From Christensenella sp. UBA4675 (GTDB taxonomy: Bacteria > Bacillota > Clostridia > Christensenellales > Borkfalkiaceae): a DNA stretch of 64,000 nt. Made by a program: the position numbers and the translations under genes. How positions within the stretch are numbered: the first letter of the stretch is position 1; the number at the start of each line of letters is the position of its first letter. Location: contig DHLF01000005.1 in assembly GCA_002405165.1 (NCBI GenBank), positions 248,334 to 312,333 of the forward strand, read 5' to 3'. Of the stretch, positions 1 to 8,332 are shown piece by piece. The notes below the pieces were generated by a model that worked only from the letters and a program-made list of their open reading frames with translations, searched no databases and was not told the DNA's origin.

Positions 1-214
1 GAAGCTTATTTAATTGTAAAATACATATTAACTACAAAACATTCTGTTTTAAATATGCTTAATTGCAAAAGCTTATTAAATAATAAATTAGTATTTATAA
101 TACTACAATTTTAGCTGTATATATGTGTTAGCCACAAAAATTATATAATTAAATTATTTTATAGCTCTACAATCTTTTTATTAATAAGTTTTTAGACTTC
201 TTGTATATAATAAC
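1..214. other. A+T-rich intergenic sequence without a recognised gene
   Basis: No open frame or RNA gene is recognised in this left edge of the window. It is very A+T-rich, and the string AAGCTTATT occurs twice (3-11 and 69-77). It probably separates the sporulation operon from a gene outside the window. Confidence 0.5.
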
Positions 215-254
215 ATAAACCTTTGACTTTTTCAAGAAAAAATCAAAGGTTTAT
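215..254 (-). terminator. Hairpin downstream of the spoIVF operon
   Basis: An inverted repeat built around ATAAACCTTTGA with a short loop lies about 30 bases beyond the stop codon of the SpoIVFB-like gene. One mismatch interrupts the arms and the trailing T run is weak, so termination is likely but not certain. Confidence 0.55.
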
Positions 255-284
255 TTACTTTTTTAGCTTATTCAGCATTTTAAT

Positions 285-1133
285 TTATATATTTAATTTT
301 GAAATTTCATCGTATAAACTTGCTTCCGATAAAATTTTTAACACTCTTTGCGGAGAAAAATTTTTTATCGTTTCACCCTTTTTATTTAGAATTTTTACTT
401 CATATAAATACTCGCCATCTATACGATTTAATAATTGCTTAACAGTAGTTTTTTCTCCCACGGCAATGGTTTTTATTTCCGAACATTTTACTATATTTTC
501 TTGTTTAAACCTTGAATAATATTTTACGTATTTATTGTCTTTTCCGTTTGAAAATGCCCCGAACAAAATAAAAAACGCAAAAAATAATATAGACACGTTA
601 GTTTGCCATTTTATTGCCGAAACAATAAATAACGCAATAAGTCCTAAAACACATAAGCAAGACGCCGTTTTACAAATAATAATAGCCTTTTTTCTTGTAA
701 TTAAGCAAGATAACCCCGCAAGTAAAACTCTTCCGCCGTCCAAAGGATAAGCGGGAATAAGATTTATAAAGAACAAAGAAAAATTTGCAATAGCTATTTC
801 TTGCGTAAACGAATACAAGTCGGGAAAAATCCACCAAAGCGCAACGCATACAAAGCCTATAAATAAATTTACGATAGGACCTATTATGGCAACGGAAATT
901 TCGTCTTTAAATCTTATTCCCGAAATATCGCCGACAATTACCGCTCCATATGGCATTAATTGTACTTTAACGAGCATATAGCCTAGTTTTTGAGCCTTAC
1001 AATAATGCCCGAATTCGTGCAATAACGCGCTTAAAGAAAACACTAAAAAAGAAAATACTTTGCCAATAGCGACAAAGTATATTCCGAATAATATAAACAG
1101 TGGATGAACTGAAAATTTTGCTTTTAACCCCAT
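285..1133 (-). CDS. spoIVFB: Intramembrane zinc metalloprotease, SpoIVFB family
   Basis: Site-2-type (M50) membrane protease. In Bacillus subtilis SpoIVFB sits in the outer forespore membrane and cuts pro-sigma-K to start late mother-cell transcription. The 282-aa length fits the family. The zinc motif HEFGH is at residues 39-43 in a hydrophobic segment, and the third ligand is D132 in the motif LIPAYPLDGGRVL. Several further hydrophobic segments precede a soluble C-terminal domain of about 85 residues that resembles the CBS domain of SpoIVFB. The start overlaps the end of the SpoIVFA-like gene by 10 bases, implying translational coupling. The call rests on motifs plus gene order; a general S2P homologue is the alternative. 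Confidence 0.85.
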   Translation of the reverse strand: MGLKAKFSVHPLFILFGIYFVAIGKVFSFLVFSLSALLHEFGHYCKAQKLGYMLVKVQLMPYGAVIVGDISGIRFKDEISVAIIGPIVNLFIGFVCVALWWIFPDLYSFTQEIAIANFSLFFINLIPAYPLDGGRVLLAGLSCLITRKKAIIICKTASCLCVLGLIALFIVSAIKWQTNVSILFFAFFILFGAFSNGKDNKYVKYYSRFKQENIVKCSEIKTIAVGEKTTVKQLLNRIDGEYLYEVKILNKKGETIKNFSPQRVLKILSEASLYDEISKLNI

Positions 1134-1873
1134 ACGATACAGCCGTTAGAAATAGAATAATCGGTAATTAAGTTTCCGTTGTTAAACATTTCCACTTTAA
1201 CTTCGCTTCCTTCCGAAAATCCTATCGGAGTAGTGGAATAAATTTTATAACCCTTATCGTAGAAACAACAATCTAATCCCGAAATAACGCTTTTAAATTC
1301 GTCCGTATGTTCGATAGTCATTTCCCATTTCCCGTCTTTTTGCGCAACTAGCGTTACCTTACCCGCAACGGGAGAATATACCGAACCTTTACCCGAAACC
1401 GTCATAACTCCGTTATCTATGCTGACTGCCCTATCCGCAGTGGGAGAAACAGCTTCGAACTCGTTATAATTCATAGTGATATTTTTTTCTTTGTTAAAAA
1501 CGTGCTTTAACATAGTGTTCATCGCGCTATTTTCCCAAAAGATATTTGTAAGAAGAATAGCAACCACCAAAGCAAAAATAGTTATTAGTTGCGCCGTAAC
1601 TATGTCGAAACCGCGTTCTTTTCTTTCTTTCGGCGGTTTTTCTACTTTTTGTTTTTTAACGTTTTCGCTTTTAGCTTTATTTCCGCGTTTAAAAAACGAA
1701 AATAAATTTTTTTTGCGTTTTGGTTGAATTTCCACAGCGCTTTCTAATTGTTCGTTTACTTTTTCTATAACCTTTTTCTTGATGTCTTTTTTCTTCTTTA
1801 AAGGTTTAACCGTAATTTCACAAGAAGAAACGGGAATTTCTGACATTTTTGCGTATTCGATACTGTCGCTCAT
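1124..1873 (-). CDS. spoIVFA: SpoIVFA-like membrane protein with degenerate M23/LytM domain
   Basis: Likely the regulator that holds SpoIVFB inactive in the forespore membrane until engulfment signals arrive. The protein (about 249 aa) has a charged, lysine-rich N-terminal half, one membrane span near residues 95-115, and a C-terminal LytM-like beta domain with the family pattern VYSPVAGKVTLV. The zinc ligands of active M23 peptidases are not evident, as in SpoIVFA. I chose the ATG at 1873 because AGAGG lies 8 bases ahead; an upstream in-frame GTG at 1882 would overlap that ribosome site. The gene overlaps spoIVFB, and this gene order is the main support for the name. Confidence 0.72.
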   Translation of the reverse strand: MSDSIEYAKMSEIPVSSCEITVKPLKKKKDIKKKVIEKVNEQLESAVEIQPKRKKNLFSFFKRGNKAKSENVKKQKVEKPPKERKERGFDIVTAQLITIFALVVAILLTNIFWENSAMNTMLKHVFNKEKNITMNYNEFEAVSPTADRAVSIDNGVMTVSGKGSVYSPVAGKVTLVAQKDGKWEMTIEHTDEFKSVISGLDCCFYDKGYKIYSTTPIGFSEGSEVKVEMFNNGNLITDYSISNGCIVWG

Positions 1874-1962
1874 AGTATGCACCTCTACAATTTTAGTTTG
1901 GATTTACCCCTTAGCGATAAACCTATAATAATATATATTTAAAATTATATATTTTAGAACTA

Positions 1963-1991
1963 TTGACGAAAAAAAATTATAATGATATAAT
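1963..1991 (+). promoter_or_regulatory. Sigma-A-type promoter reaching the start codon of a 47-aa ORF
   Basis: TTGACG (1963-1968), a 17-bp spacer and TATAAT (1986-1991) form a near-consensus promoter. The predicted transcription start is about base 1998, which is also the A of the next ATG, so the first message would be leaderless. Confidence 0.7.
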
Positions 1992-1997
1992 TTAAAT

Positions 1998-2141
1998 ATG
2001 GACAAGCATGAAAAAGACTTGAAAAAAGAAAAAAAAGAACAAGAAAAAAAACGCAAAAAAAAGCTGGAACAACAGCAATTTAAAAATAAATATTTCGAGT
2101 TTTACGACGATATAAAAATCTCGGACAGACAAGATTGGTAG
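1998..2141 (+). CDS. Small lysine/glutamate-rich protein (47 aa), unknown function
   Basis: This short frame starts at an ATG coinciding with the predicted transcription start and has no Shine-Dalgarno sequence. The first 27 residues are almost all K, E, Q, D and R and should form a single charged helix; the C-terminal part contains aromatic residues (NKYFEFYDDIKISDRQDW). The stop codon is 7 bases before the Dabb gene, and the ribosome site of that gene overlaps the stop, which suggests one operon. I do not recognise the family. It may be a genuine leaderless small protein or only the untranslated leader of the next gene. Confidence 0.45.
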   Translation: MDKHEKDLKKEKKEQEKKRKKKLEQQQFKNKYFEFYDDIKISDRQDW

Positions 2142-2148
2142 GTGAATT

Positions 2149-2433
2149 ATGGTAAGACATATAGTAATGTTTAAATTTGACGACAAAAGCAAAATTGAAA
2201 AAGCCAAAGAACTTTTACTTTCTATGAAAGAAAACGTTCCAACCGCTAAAAAAATAGAAGTCGGGGTAGATTTTTTACATTCTGCCCGCTCTTACGACGT
2301 GTATTTATCGGTTGACGTAGAAGATAAAAACGCTTTAAACGAATATCAAAACGATAAATATCATTGCGAAGTAGTTAAAACTTATATGCACGCTTACGCC
2401 GTTGCAAGCGTTAGCTTAGACTATGAATTTTAA
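2149..2433 (+). CDS. Dabb-domain (stress-responsive A/B barrel) protein
   Basis: A 94-aa protein matching the Dabb fold throughout: the N-terminal MVRHIVMFKF strand, a helix with KAKELLLSMKENVP, a central strand VGVDFLHSARSYDVYL and a C-terminal HAYAVASVSLDYEF. Family members are small cytosolic dimers; some are enzymes, but most bacterial ones have no assigned reaction, so none is given here. A weak ribosome site (AGGTG) precedes the ATG. It follows a 47-aa ORF and is followed by a strong terminator, so the two form a short transcription unit. Confidence 0.85.
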   Translation: MVRHIVMFKFDDKSKIEKAKELLLSMKENVPTAKKIEVGVDFLHSARSYDVYLSVDVEDKNALNEYQNDKYHCEVVKTYMHAYAVASVSLDYEF

Positions 2434-2462
2434 TTTAAACGTTAAATAATAAAATTTAGTTA

Positions 2463-2502
2463 AACGGCGGAGCCGATTTATTTTAAATCGGCTCCGCCGT
2501 TT
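2463..2502 (+). terminator. Strong intrinsic terminator after the Dabb gene
   Basis: A perfect stem of 18 bp (AACGGCGGAGCCGATTTA and its complement) with a tiny loop is followed by TTTTTAAT. It ends the plus-strand unit and could also stop transcription from the convergent gene. Confidence 0.88.
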
Positions 2503-2543
2503 TTAATAAAAAATTATATTTAAGATAACAATTTATTATATAC

Positions 2544-2571
2544 TACGGGCAACGGTTTTACCGTTGCCCGT
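2544..2571 (-). terminator. Hairpin after the zinc-ribbon membrane gene
   Basis: ACGGGCAACGGT and its complement surround a 4-base loop just beyond the stop codon of the minus-strand gene. The stem is strong but the T run is poor on both strands, so it may act as a 3' stabiliser instead. Confidence 0.55.
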
Positions 2572-2588
2572 GCTTACAAATTTTATTT

Positions 2589-3569
2589 TTATGCTTTTTT
2601 CATCTTCGCGCTGAAAAACATACACAAAGAAGTGATAATTAAATAATAAGGAATACCGTTTAAAATAAAATACGTCAATTTAATTAAAAATTCGTTTTTA
2701 TTCGTTTTAGCAATTATAAAGTAATATAATACACTACAAGCTAAGAAGAAGAACGCTCTAAAATATTGATAGAAAGTAGTATTATACGGATTTCCGAATT
2801 GGGTAATAGATAAAATAATACCTATTGTTAGGAATACTCCGCTACCTATCATACAACATAAAGAAGCATTTTTAAGCAATTTGTCCGCATCCGCCACAAA
2901 ATCCGAAAGACTTTGAATTTTATCCGCTTCTAAAATTTCAGAGTTTTTCGAGCAAGCCAATAAACTGAACTTTGCAAGGTAAACAAACGAGTAAACGATT
3001 ACGAAATTTAAAAGAATTAAAGTCCCGATTTTTACAAAAACGTGACCTGCAGTAGTTCTCTTTGAAAACAACGAGAAAAAAGTTATTATAGAAATAATGG
3101 TAATTATCGTAAGATAAACAGTGAAAAATAAAACTCCTCTGGTAATTTCAGGACTTATTTTCAAGCTTTTACTTGCGTCGTTTATAACGTTACCTAATAT
3201 TTTATCGGAAAGATTAGTCATTGTTTTAGCGAACTTTTCACCGAATAAATTAGAACTTGCTCCCCAATAACCAGAAGTTAAAACGAACAAAATTCCAATT
3301 AACAAAGCGAAAATACCGAAAACTATATAACTTTTTCTTACTTGTCCGCCTTCTACGGAAGAATATTTGCTTTTTGCTTTATTTTCAGTAGCTACAACGC
3401 TTACGCTTTTGCTATTTTTTACAACGTTGTTTTTACTCTCAGCCTGTTTTTCTTGTTTTTTTAAAGCTTTTTTATCTATTTTGTCATCAGATAAAAGCTT
3501 ACCGCAAGCAGGACAGTAAATAAAATCGGTACGGTCTACGACTTCACCGCAATGTTTACATCTTTCCAT
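2589..3569 (-). CDS. Zinc-ribbon membrane protein of unknown function
   Basis: A 326-aa protein. An N-terminal zinc ribbon has C4, C7, C19 and C22. It is followed by a lysine-rich linker to about residue 75 and then five or more hydrophobic segments (the first near residues 80-100) separated by short charged loops. No enzyme motif is seen. Such zinc-ribbon plus membrane proteins are common and uncharacterised in Clostridia. CGGAG lies ahead of the ATG. It stands alone between convergent terminators and the GH3 gene. Confidence 0.8.
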   Translation of the reverse strand: MERCKHCGEVVDRTDFIYCPACGKLLSDDKIDKKALKKQEKQAESKNNVVKNSKSVSVVATENKAKSKYSSVEGGQVRKSYIVFGIFALLIGILFVLTSGYWGASSNLFGEKFAKTMTNLSDKILGNVINDASKSLKISPEITRGVLFFTVYLTIITIISIITFFSLFSKRTTAGHVFVKIGTLILLNFVIVYSFVYLAKFSLLACSKNSEILEADKIQSLSDFVADADKLLKNASLCCMIGSGVFLTIGIILSITQFGNPYNTTFYQYFRAFFFLACSVLYYFIIAKTNKNEFLIKLTYFILNGIPYYLIITSLCMFFSAKMKKA

Positions 3570-3685
3570 ATTTCTTCTCCGTTATTTATTATACTCCCGA
3601 TTATAGCATATTTATACAACTAAGTCAATATTTTTAATTTTTTTTAATATATCTTAACAAAATTTTTAAAAAATAACGCAAAATT

Positions 3686-3722
3686 TTCGGACGAATGATT
3701 TTAATTAAATCGCCCGCCCGAA
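3686..3722 (-). terminator. Possible terminator of the GH3 gene
   Basis: An interrupted stem (TTCGG and ATTT pairing with AAAT and CCGAA) follows the stop of the glycosidase gene and runs into an A/T-rich tract. The stem has internal mismatches, so confidence is limited. Confidence 0.4.
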
Positions 3723-3740
3723 TAAAAATATTTTTAATTT

Positions 3741-5711
3741 TTAAAATTTAATTTTTGCCTTTAATTTTACGTCCGAAACGTTAGACGCTACTAAAATTTC
3801 GAAATCGCCGTTGTCGGCAATCCATTTATCGTAAGCAACGCTATAATAGCTGAAAGCGTCTTTATTAAGTTCGACGGTAATTTTTTTGCTTTCGCCCGCT
3901 TTAATTAAATCTTTACTGAACGCTTTTAACTCCTTTTCAGGTCTTAAAACGTAAGAAAATACGTCTTTTACGTAAATTTGAGAAACCTCTTTTGCGTCGA
4001 AATCAGACTCGTTTTTGACTATATAGCTTAGCTTTACGCTAAAATCTCCCGTTTTTTCAACGGTTAAATCGGAATAAGTAAAGCTTGCGTAAGAAAGTCC
4101 GAAACCGAACGGATAAGCGACTTCTTTTTTAAACGTATCAAAGTATCTATACCCTACGAAAACCCCTTCTTTATAGACGTTTACGAAATCGTTACCGAGT
4201 CTTGAAGAAGTGGTATAATCGCTTTCGGATTTAGCGAAAGTTTCCGTAAGTTTACCCGAAGGACAAACTTTGCCCGCCAAAATATCGCACGCGCTTTCAA
4301 CTTGCGTTTCGCCCGCAAACCCCGTATATAAAATCGCTTTTACGTCGCTTTCCCAGTTAGAAACGTCTACCGCGCTACCGCTTGACAAAACGACTATCGT
4401 ATTTTTATTTACGGAAGCAACGCTTTTAATAAGTGATTCCATTCTAGGTTGCAACTTCATAGATTGCCTGTCGAACGCTTCGCCTTCCGTTATCATATCG
4501 TTACCTGCTAAAACAATTGCCACGTCGCTATCGTAAGCGTAAGGTAATTTTTCGGCAACATGATATAATTCAACTTCTCCACGCCAAAAAGTAAACGCTT
4601 CTAAATTTGTAATTTCTGCGTTAGGCATAGATTTTTTTAGACAATCACCGAAATCGTCAAACTCGTGGTCGGATTGAACTCTCGCGCTACCGTCGGCGGA
4701 AGTAGGCATTCTATCCGCCCTTAAAGAAAATAACGCTATTTTACAATTTGGTTTTAAAGGAAGAATTCCGTCGTTTTTAAGCAAAACTTCGCCTTCGTCC
4801 GAAATTTGTTTGGCAATTCTTCTACGCTCGGATTTATCGGTAGTTATCTTTCTTAGCGTTTTCATTTCTTGCAATTTATCAATCAGCGTTAAAACGTTAT
4901 TTACGCAAAAATCAATTTGCTCCATAGTTATTTCGCCGTTGTCGTAAGCTTGCTTTAATTCGTCGTAACTTTTATTTCTAAAAGGCATTTCTAAATCAAC
5001 AGTAGCTTTTAAAGATTTTACCCTATCTCTAACTGCGTCCCAATCGGAAACAATTAGTCCGTTAAACCCTAATTTTTCCCTTAAAACGCCTTTTAAAAGT
5101 TTTTGATGTTCGGAAACGAGTATACCGTTTAAACGGTTATAAGAACACATTACGGTGGTAGGATTAGCTTTTAAGGCAATTTCAAAGGGTTTATAATAAA
5201 TTTCGTTAAGCGTTCTTTCGTCTACTTCGCTAGAAGTAACTAACCTATCCTGCTCGAAATTATTTGCGCAAAAATGTTTTAAAGAAGTTCCTATTCCTTT
5301 ATCTTGAACCCCGTCTATATATCGTTTAGCCATAGTTCCGGCTAAATAAGGGTCTTCCGAAAAGTATTCGAAATTCCTTCCGTTTAACACTTGTCTTTTG
5401 ATATTTACGCCGGGAGCTAAAATTACGTCTACGTCGTTTTCTATACAGTCGTCCGCAATACACTGCCCCATTTCGTACGCTAAATCAGTATTCCACGAAT
5501 TAGATAAAACGTGAACGCAAGGATACGCCGTAGATTTTACGGTATAATATTCTTCGTTTTCGTTTTTAGCCATTTTTCTTAAACCGCAAGGTCCGTCCGA
5601 AACGCTTATTTTATCAAGCTTTCCGTTAAAGTCTTCCGTAGACCAACAGTCTTTACCTGTTAAAAGTTTTAACTTTTCTTCTAACGACAATTTTACATTT
5701 TTATTTTTCAT
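3741..5711 (-). CDS. Glycoside hydrolase family 3 (beta-glucosidase type)
   Basis: A 656-aa cytosolic GH3 enzyme predicted to release terminal beta-linked sugars such as glucose or xylose from oligosaccharides. Domains in order: the N-terminal (alpha/beta)8 domain with SDGPCGLR near residue 38, KH at 145-146 and the nucleophile D223 in the SDWDAV motif; the alpha/beta sandwich domain (about 300-510); and a C-terminal fibronectin III-like domain containing FGFGLSYASFTYS. No signal peptide is seen, so substrates must be imported. AAGGAT precedes the ATG. The exact sugar cannot be read from sequence. Confidence 0.93.
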   Translation of the reverse strand: MKNKNVKLSLEEKLKLLTGKDCWSTEDFNGKLDKISVSDGPCGLRKMAKNENEEYYTVKSTAYPCVHVLSNSWNTDLAYEMGQCIADDCIENDVDVILAPGVNIKRQVLNGRNFEYFSEDPYLAGTMAKRYIDGVQDKGIGTSLKHFCANNFEQDRLVTSSEVDERTLNEIYYKPFEIALKANPTTVMCSYNRLNGILVSEHQKLLKGVLREKLGFNGLIVSDWDAVRDRVKSLKATVDLEMPFRNKSYDELKQAYDNGEITMEQIDFCVNNVLTLIDKLQEMKTLRKITTDKSERRRIAKQISDEGEVLLKNDGILPLKPNCKIALFSLRADRMPTSADGSARVQSDHEFDDFGDCLKKSMPNAEITNLEAFTFWRGEVELYHVAEKLPYAYDSDVAIVLAGNDMITEGEAFDRQSMKLQPRMESLIKSVASVNKNTIVVLSSGSAVDVSNWESDVKAILYTGFAGETQVESACDILAGKVCPSGKLTETFAKSESDYTTSSRLGNDFVNVYKEGVFVGYRYFDTFKKEVAYPFGFGLSYASFTYSDLTVEKTGDFSVKLSYIVKNESDFDAKEVSQIYVKDVFSYVLRPEKELKAFSKDLIKAGESKKITVELNKDAFSYYSVAYDKWIADNGDFEILVASNVSDVKLKAKIKF

Positions 5712-5829
5712 AGTAGTTATCCTTGTTTTGATGTTTTAAGTATATCATAAAAGTTATTTCATTTATTCTCAATTATTGCAATAAAGGTCTTAAAAAATGC
5801 AGATTTCTACTTTACGGAATAACAAAAAT

Positions 5830-5850
5830 CGCTCCGCATTTAACGGAGCG
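5830..5850 (-). terminator. Intrinsic terminator of the PHP/DUF4177 operon
   Basis: CGCTCCG, a 7-base loop and CGGAGCG are followed on the minus strand by ATTTTTG, directly after the DUF4177-like gene. Confidence 0.82.
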
Positions 5851-5856
5851 TAAAAT

Positions 5857-6075
5857 TTATTTAATTTCTCTTGCAAAAATAAAAGTATTTAAAGATTTTT
5901 GATTTTTAGACGATTTTTTTTGAATTACGTTAATGGGTGCAATTCCTACGAATTCCCAACCGTCTACCGATTCTTCGTTGATAACGTCGAAATAATTTTT
6001 TATACATTCGTCGTCGCTTTGAAGTTTGTTTACAACAATAACGTTTTGAATTGAAACGTATTTATATTCTTTCAT
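5857..6075 (-). CDS. DUF4177-like small protein
   Basis: A 72-aa protein with the pattern of the DUF4177 family: an N-terminal KEYKYVSIQ strand, a helix with CIKNYFDVINEE and the typical DGWEFVGIAP turn. No molecular role is known for the family. It starts 3 bases after the stop of the PHP-like gene with GGAG ahead of the ATG, so the two are co-transcribed. Confidence 0.7.
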   Translation of the reverse strand: MKEYKYVSIQNVIVVNKLQSDDECIKNYFDVINEESVDGWEFVGIAPINVIQKKSSKNQKSLNTFIFAREIK

Positions 6076-6078
6076 AAT

Positions 6079-7254
6079 TTATTCTCCTTGTTTTTCATAA
6101 TATTTGGGGTGCGCAAGTCCCGCTAAAATGTCTATTTTTCTTTCAAAATCAACGTCACCAAGCTCTTTGAAACCTTTTCCGCCTTTTTCTACGGATATTT
6201 CGTGTCCCTTTACCGCCCACGCGTTTTTATTTAAAATTTCGAATTCTTGCTCTGTTAAAACGGTATCGAATTTCTTTCTCGGAAAATCAATAACTTCTAG
6301 GGGAATTGCAATTATTTGATTTTTAAAGCATAAATCTATAAGAGTTTTTCTTTCTTCTTCGCAAATTTTTCTCGGGTTAAACGCTATTGCGTCATACCCG
6401 CAATCTTTTACCTGATTTATAACTTTTTCCTCTTTGCCTGCGACCGAATTTCTTAACTCGTAAAAACTTATTGCGTTTATTTCATTTGCGAATTTAATAA
6501 CGTCTTTGTAATAAGGCGTAACTTTTATTTCCAACTTGAATTTTTGTTTTAAAATTCTTGCAAAATCGAACTCGTAAAAATAATTGTCGAAGTCACTTAA
6601 AAGCGTTATTTCTTCTTCCGAAAACGCCATTCCGAGTTTTTGTAGACTTTTAATTAGTTTTTCGCCTTTACCGAAAGAAGATATCATTTTTTTAGAGCAC
6701 GCAAGCCAAACGTGCCTATCCGTTACGGTTCCGCCGGATAAAGATTTTGTCAAAGGGAAAACGTCTTTTAAAAAGCTTAAACGAATTTTATAAGCGTTTA
6801 ATTTTTTATTAAGCTCCGTTACCATTCCCAAGACTTGTTCTTTATGTTTTTCCCTATACGGTTTTAAAAATTTGCTTACGGTTTTTAAATATCCGCTAGC
6901 TATACCCGTAATTCCGCAAATAGAAATGTTTTCGTCCGCTATATGCGGTTTAACCCTTAAATCCGCGCTTACAAGCCCGTGTATAGAAAATAATTTACAC
7001 CCTTTTAAAAATTCTTTTGCACCTTCCACCGTTTCGGTATCTAAAATTCCCGCTAATCCTAAACCGTTTTTATATCCTAAGTAAGCTAGCATAGACGGAG
7101 AATAAGAAGAAAAAGAATATGTGCTTCTTAAACATAAAGAAGTTTTATCCGAGCTTTCTATTTCATTTATTTCCTTGCGTAATTTTTTTAAAATTCTATG
7201 ACGAAATATTCTGTTTTTTGAATTCAGACTACTTACAAGCTTTTCTTTTTGCAT
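6079..7254 (-). CDS. PHP-domain-like protein with degenerate metal motifs
   Basis: A 391-aa protein resembling PHP phosphoesterases over its first half. The usual HxHSxxSDG motif appears as LCLRSTYSFSSYSP (from residue 40) and the usual DHDTVEG appears as DTETVEG (from residue 72), so key metal-binding histidines are absent. A TVTDRHVWLACSKK segment occurs further on, as in the long bacterial PHP subfamily. Catalysis on phosphoesters is therefore doubtful; a structural or regulatory role is possible. It is the first gene of an operon with a DUF4177-like gene. Confidence 0.65.
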   Translation of the reverse strand: MQKEKLVSSLNSKNRIFRHRILKKLRKEINEIESSDKTSLCLRSTYSFSSYSPSMLAYLGYKNGLGLAGILDTETVEGAKEFLKGCKLFSIHGLVSADLRVKPHIADENISICGITGIASGYLKTVSKFLKPYREKHKEQVLGMVTELNKKLNAYKIRLSFLKDVFPLTKSLSGGTVTDRHVWLACSKKMISSFGKGEKLIKSLQKLGMAFSEEEITLLSDFDNYFYEFDFARILKQKFKLEIKVTPYYKDVIKFANEINAISFYELRNSVAGKEEKVINQVKDCGYDAIAFNPRKICEEERKTLIDLCFKNQIIAIPLEVIDFPRKKFDTVLTEQEFEILNKNAWAVKGHEISVEKGGKGFKELGDVDFERKIDILAGLAHPKYYEKQGE

Positions 7255-7401
7255 ATTTACACCTATATAATAATTTTAATACAGCTTAGCTTTTTTGTCA
7301 AGCATAACAGATTTTTTTATATGGACAATAAAAATTTTTAAGAAAAAGTGCAAAAAAACGATAAAAATCCTAATTTTTACAAGAAAAAATTAAAAAGAAT
7401 A

Positions 7402-7429
7402 TTGATTTTTATTTTTTTTATGGTATAAT
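7402..7429 (+). promoter_or_regulatory. Promoter of the HU gene
   Basis: TTGATT, a 16-bp T-rich spacer and TATAAT lie about 35 bases ahead of the HU start codon. Confidence 0.65.
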
Positions 7430-7461
7430 TATAACATTAAAATATTAGTGGAGGAAATAAG

Positions 7462-7737
7462 ATGAATAAGAACGAATTTATCAGAGCGTTTGCGGATAAA
7501 TTAGGCGTTACTATTAAAGAAGCGGAAACTAATTTCGACGCTTTCGTAAACACTGTAACCGATTGTCTTATGAAGGGCGAATATATTCACATCTCCGGTT
7601 TTGCAACGTTTGACTTAAAAGACAAAAAACAAAGAGACGGAATCAATCCGTTAACGGGCGAAAAAGTCGTTATAGAAGCTTGCAAATCACCTATCGCTCA
7701 TTTCAGTAAAAGCTACAAAAAACTATTTAACAAATAA
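7462..7737 (+). CDS. HU-family DNA-binding protein
   Basis: A 91-aa nucleoid protein that binds and bends DNA as a dimer. The HU/IHF fold is evident: an N-terminal helical pair (MNKNEFIRAFADKLGVT), the strand IHISGFATFDLK, a short arm containing NPLTGE, and the C-terminal helix ending KLFNK. GGAGG lies ahead of the ATG, with its own promoter upstream and a terminator downstream, so it is monocistronic. Confidence 0.93.
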   Translation: MNKNEFIRAFADKLGVTIKEAETNFDAFVNTVTDCLMKGEYIHISGFATFDLKDKKQRDGINPLTGEKVVIEACKSPIAHFSKSYKKLFNK

Positions 7738-7746
7738 TAAAAATTT

Positions 7747-7771
7747 CGGCCGATTATTCGACCGTTTTTTT
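7747..7771 (+). terminator. Terminator of the HU gene
   Basis: CGGCCGA and TCGACCG pair with one mismatch around a 4-base loop and are followed by seven T residues. Confidence 0.8.
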
Positions 7772-7835
7772 GTAAAATTAAACTAAACGCTTATATTTAA
7801 CGTAAAGTAAATATAATTCAACAAAGGAGAAAAAA

Positions 7836-8228
7836 ATGAAGTATTGTACTAAATGCGGAAACGAACTTATGGATGAAGCAGTTATTTGCCCTAAATGCGG
7901 TTGTATGGTAGAAGGCGCAAATTTAAACAACGTTCCAAAACAAAACGAAGCCGATGAAAATTTGTTTACTAGTGGCAACACGCCAACACCGCAAGATACA
8001 ACAAAAACTTCTAATTACGTTACGGTAATTAAAGTCTTTTTAATTTTAGGATGTATTGCTATGGCGGTATTTTCTTACGGAATAGCGTTAGCTTGGTGCA
8101 TACCTATGACTATTTATTATTTTAGACAAGTAGAAAAAAAACAACCTATTGGCATGGCTTTTAAAATTTGCACGCTTTTATTCGTTAGTCTAATTGCGGG
8201 AATATTTATGCTATGCGATAAAGAATAA
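7836..8228 (+). CDS. Zinc-ribbon membrane protein (130 aa), unknown function
   Basis: C4, C7, C18 and C21 form an N-terminal zinc ribbon, followed by a polar linker and three hydrophobic segments in the C-terminal 80 residues. AAAGGAG precedes the ATG. It is followed by a strong terminator. No functional family is recognised; it resembles the larger zinc-ribbon membrane protein at 2589-3569 only in layout. Confidence 0.75.
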   Translation: MKYCTKCGNELMDEAVICPKCGCMVEGANLNNVPKQNEADENLFTSGNTPTPQDTTKTSNYVTVIKVFLILGCIAMAVFSYGIALAWCIPMTIYYFRQVEKKQPIGMAFKICTLLFVSLIAGIFMLCDKE

Positions 8229-8243
8229 AATAAAAAAATTACA

Positions 8244-8271
8244 GGGCGAGTTTTAAAAATAAAACTCGCCC
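8244..8271. terminator. Bidirectional terminator between convergent genes
   Basis: GGGCGAGTTTTA pairs perfectly with its complement around a 4-base loop, between the plus-strand zinc-ribbon gene and the minus-strand regulator gene. Confidence 0.78.
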
Positions 8272-8332
8272 CACTTTTATGCGAATTGCGTTTAATTTAT
8301 AGGTTTTTTAAAAAAGTACATATTACTATTTC

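Noticed and set aside
1873..1882. Upstream GTG start for the SpoIVFA-like gene
   Set aside because: The GTG is part of the AGAGGTG that serves as the ribosome site for the ATG at 1873.
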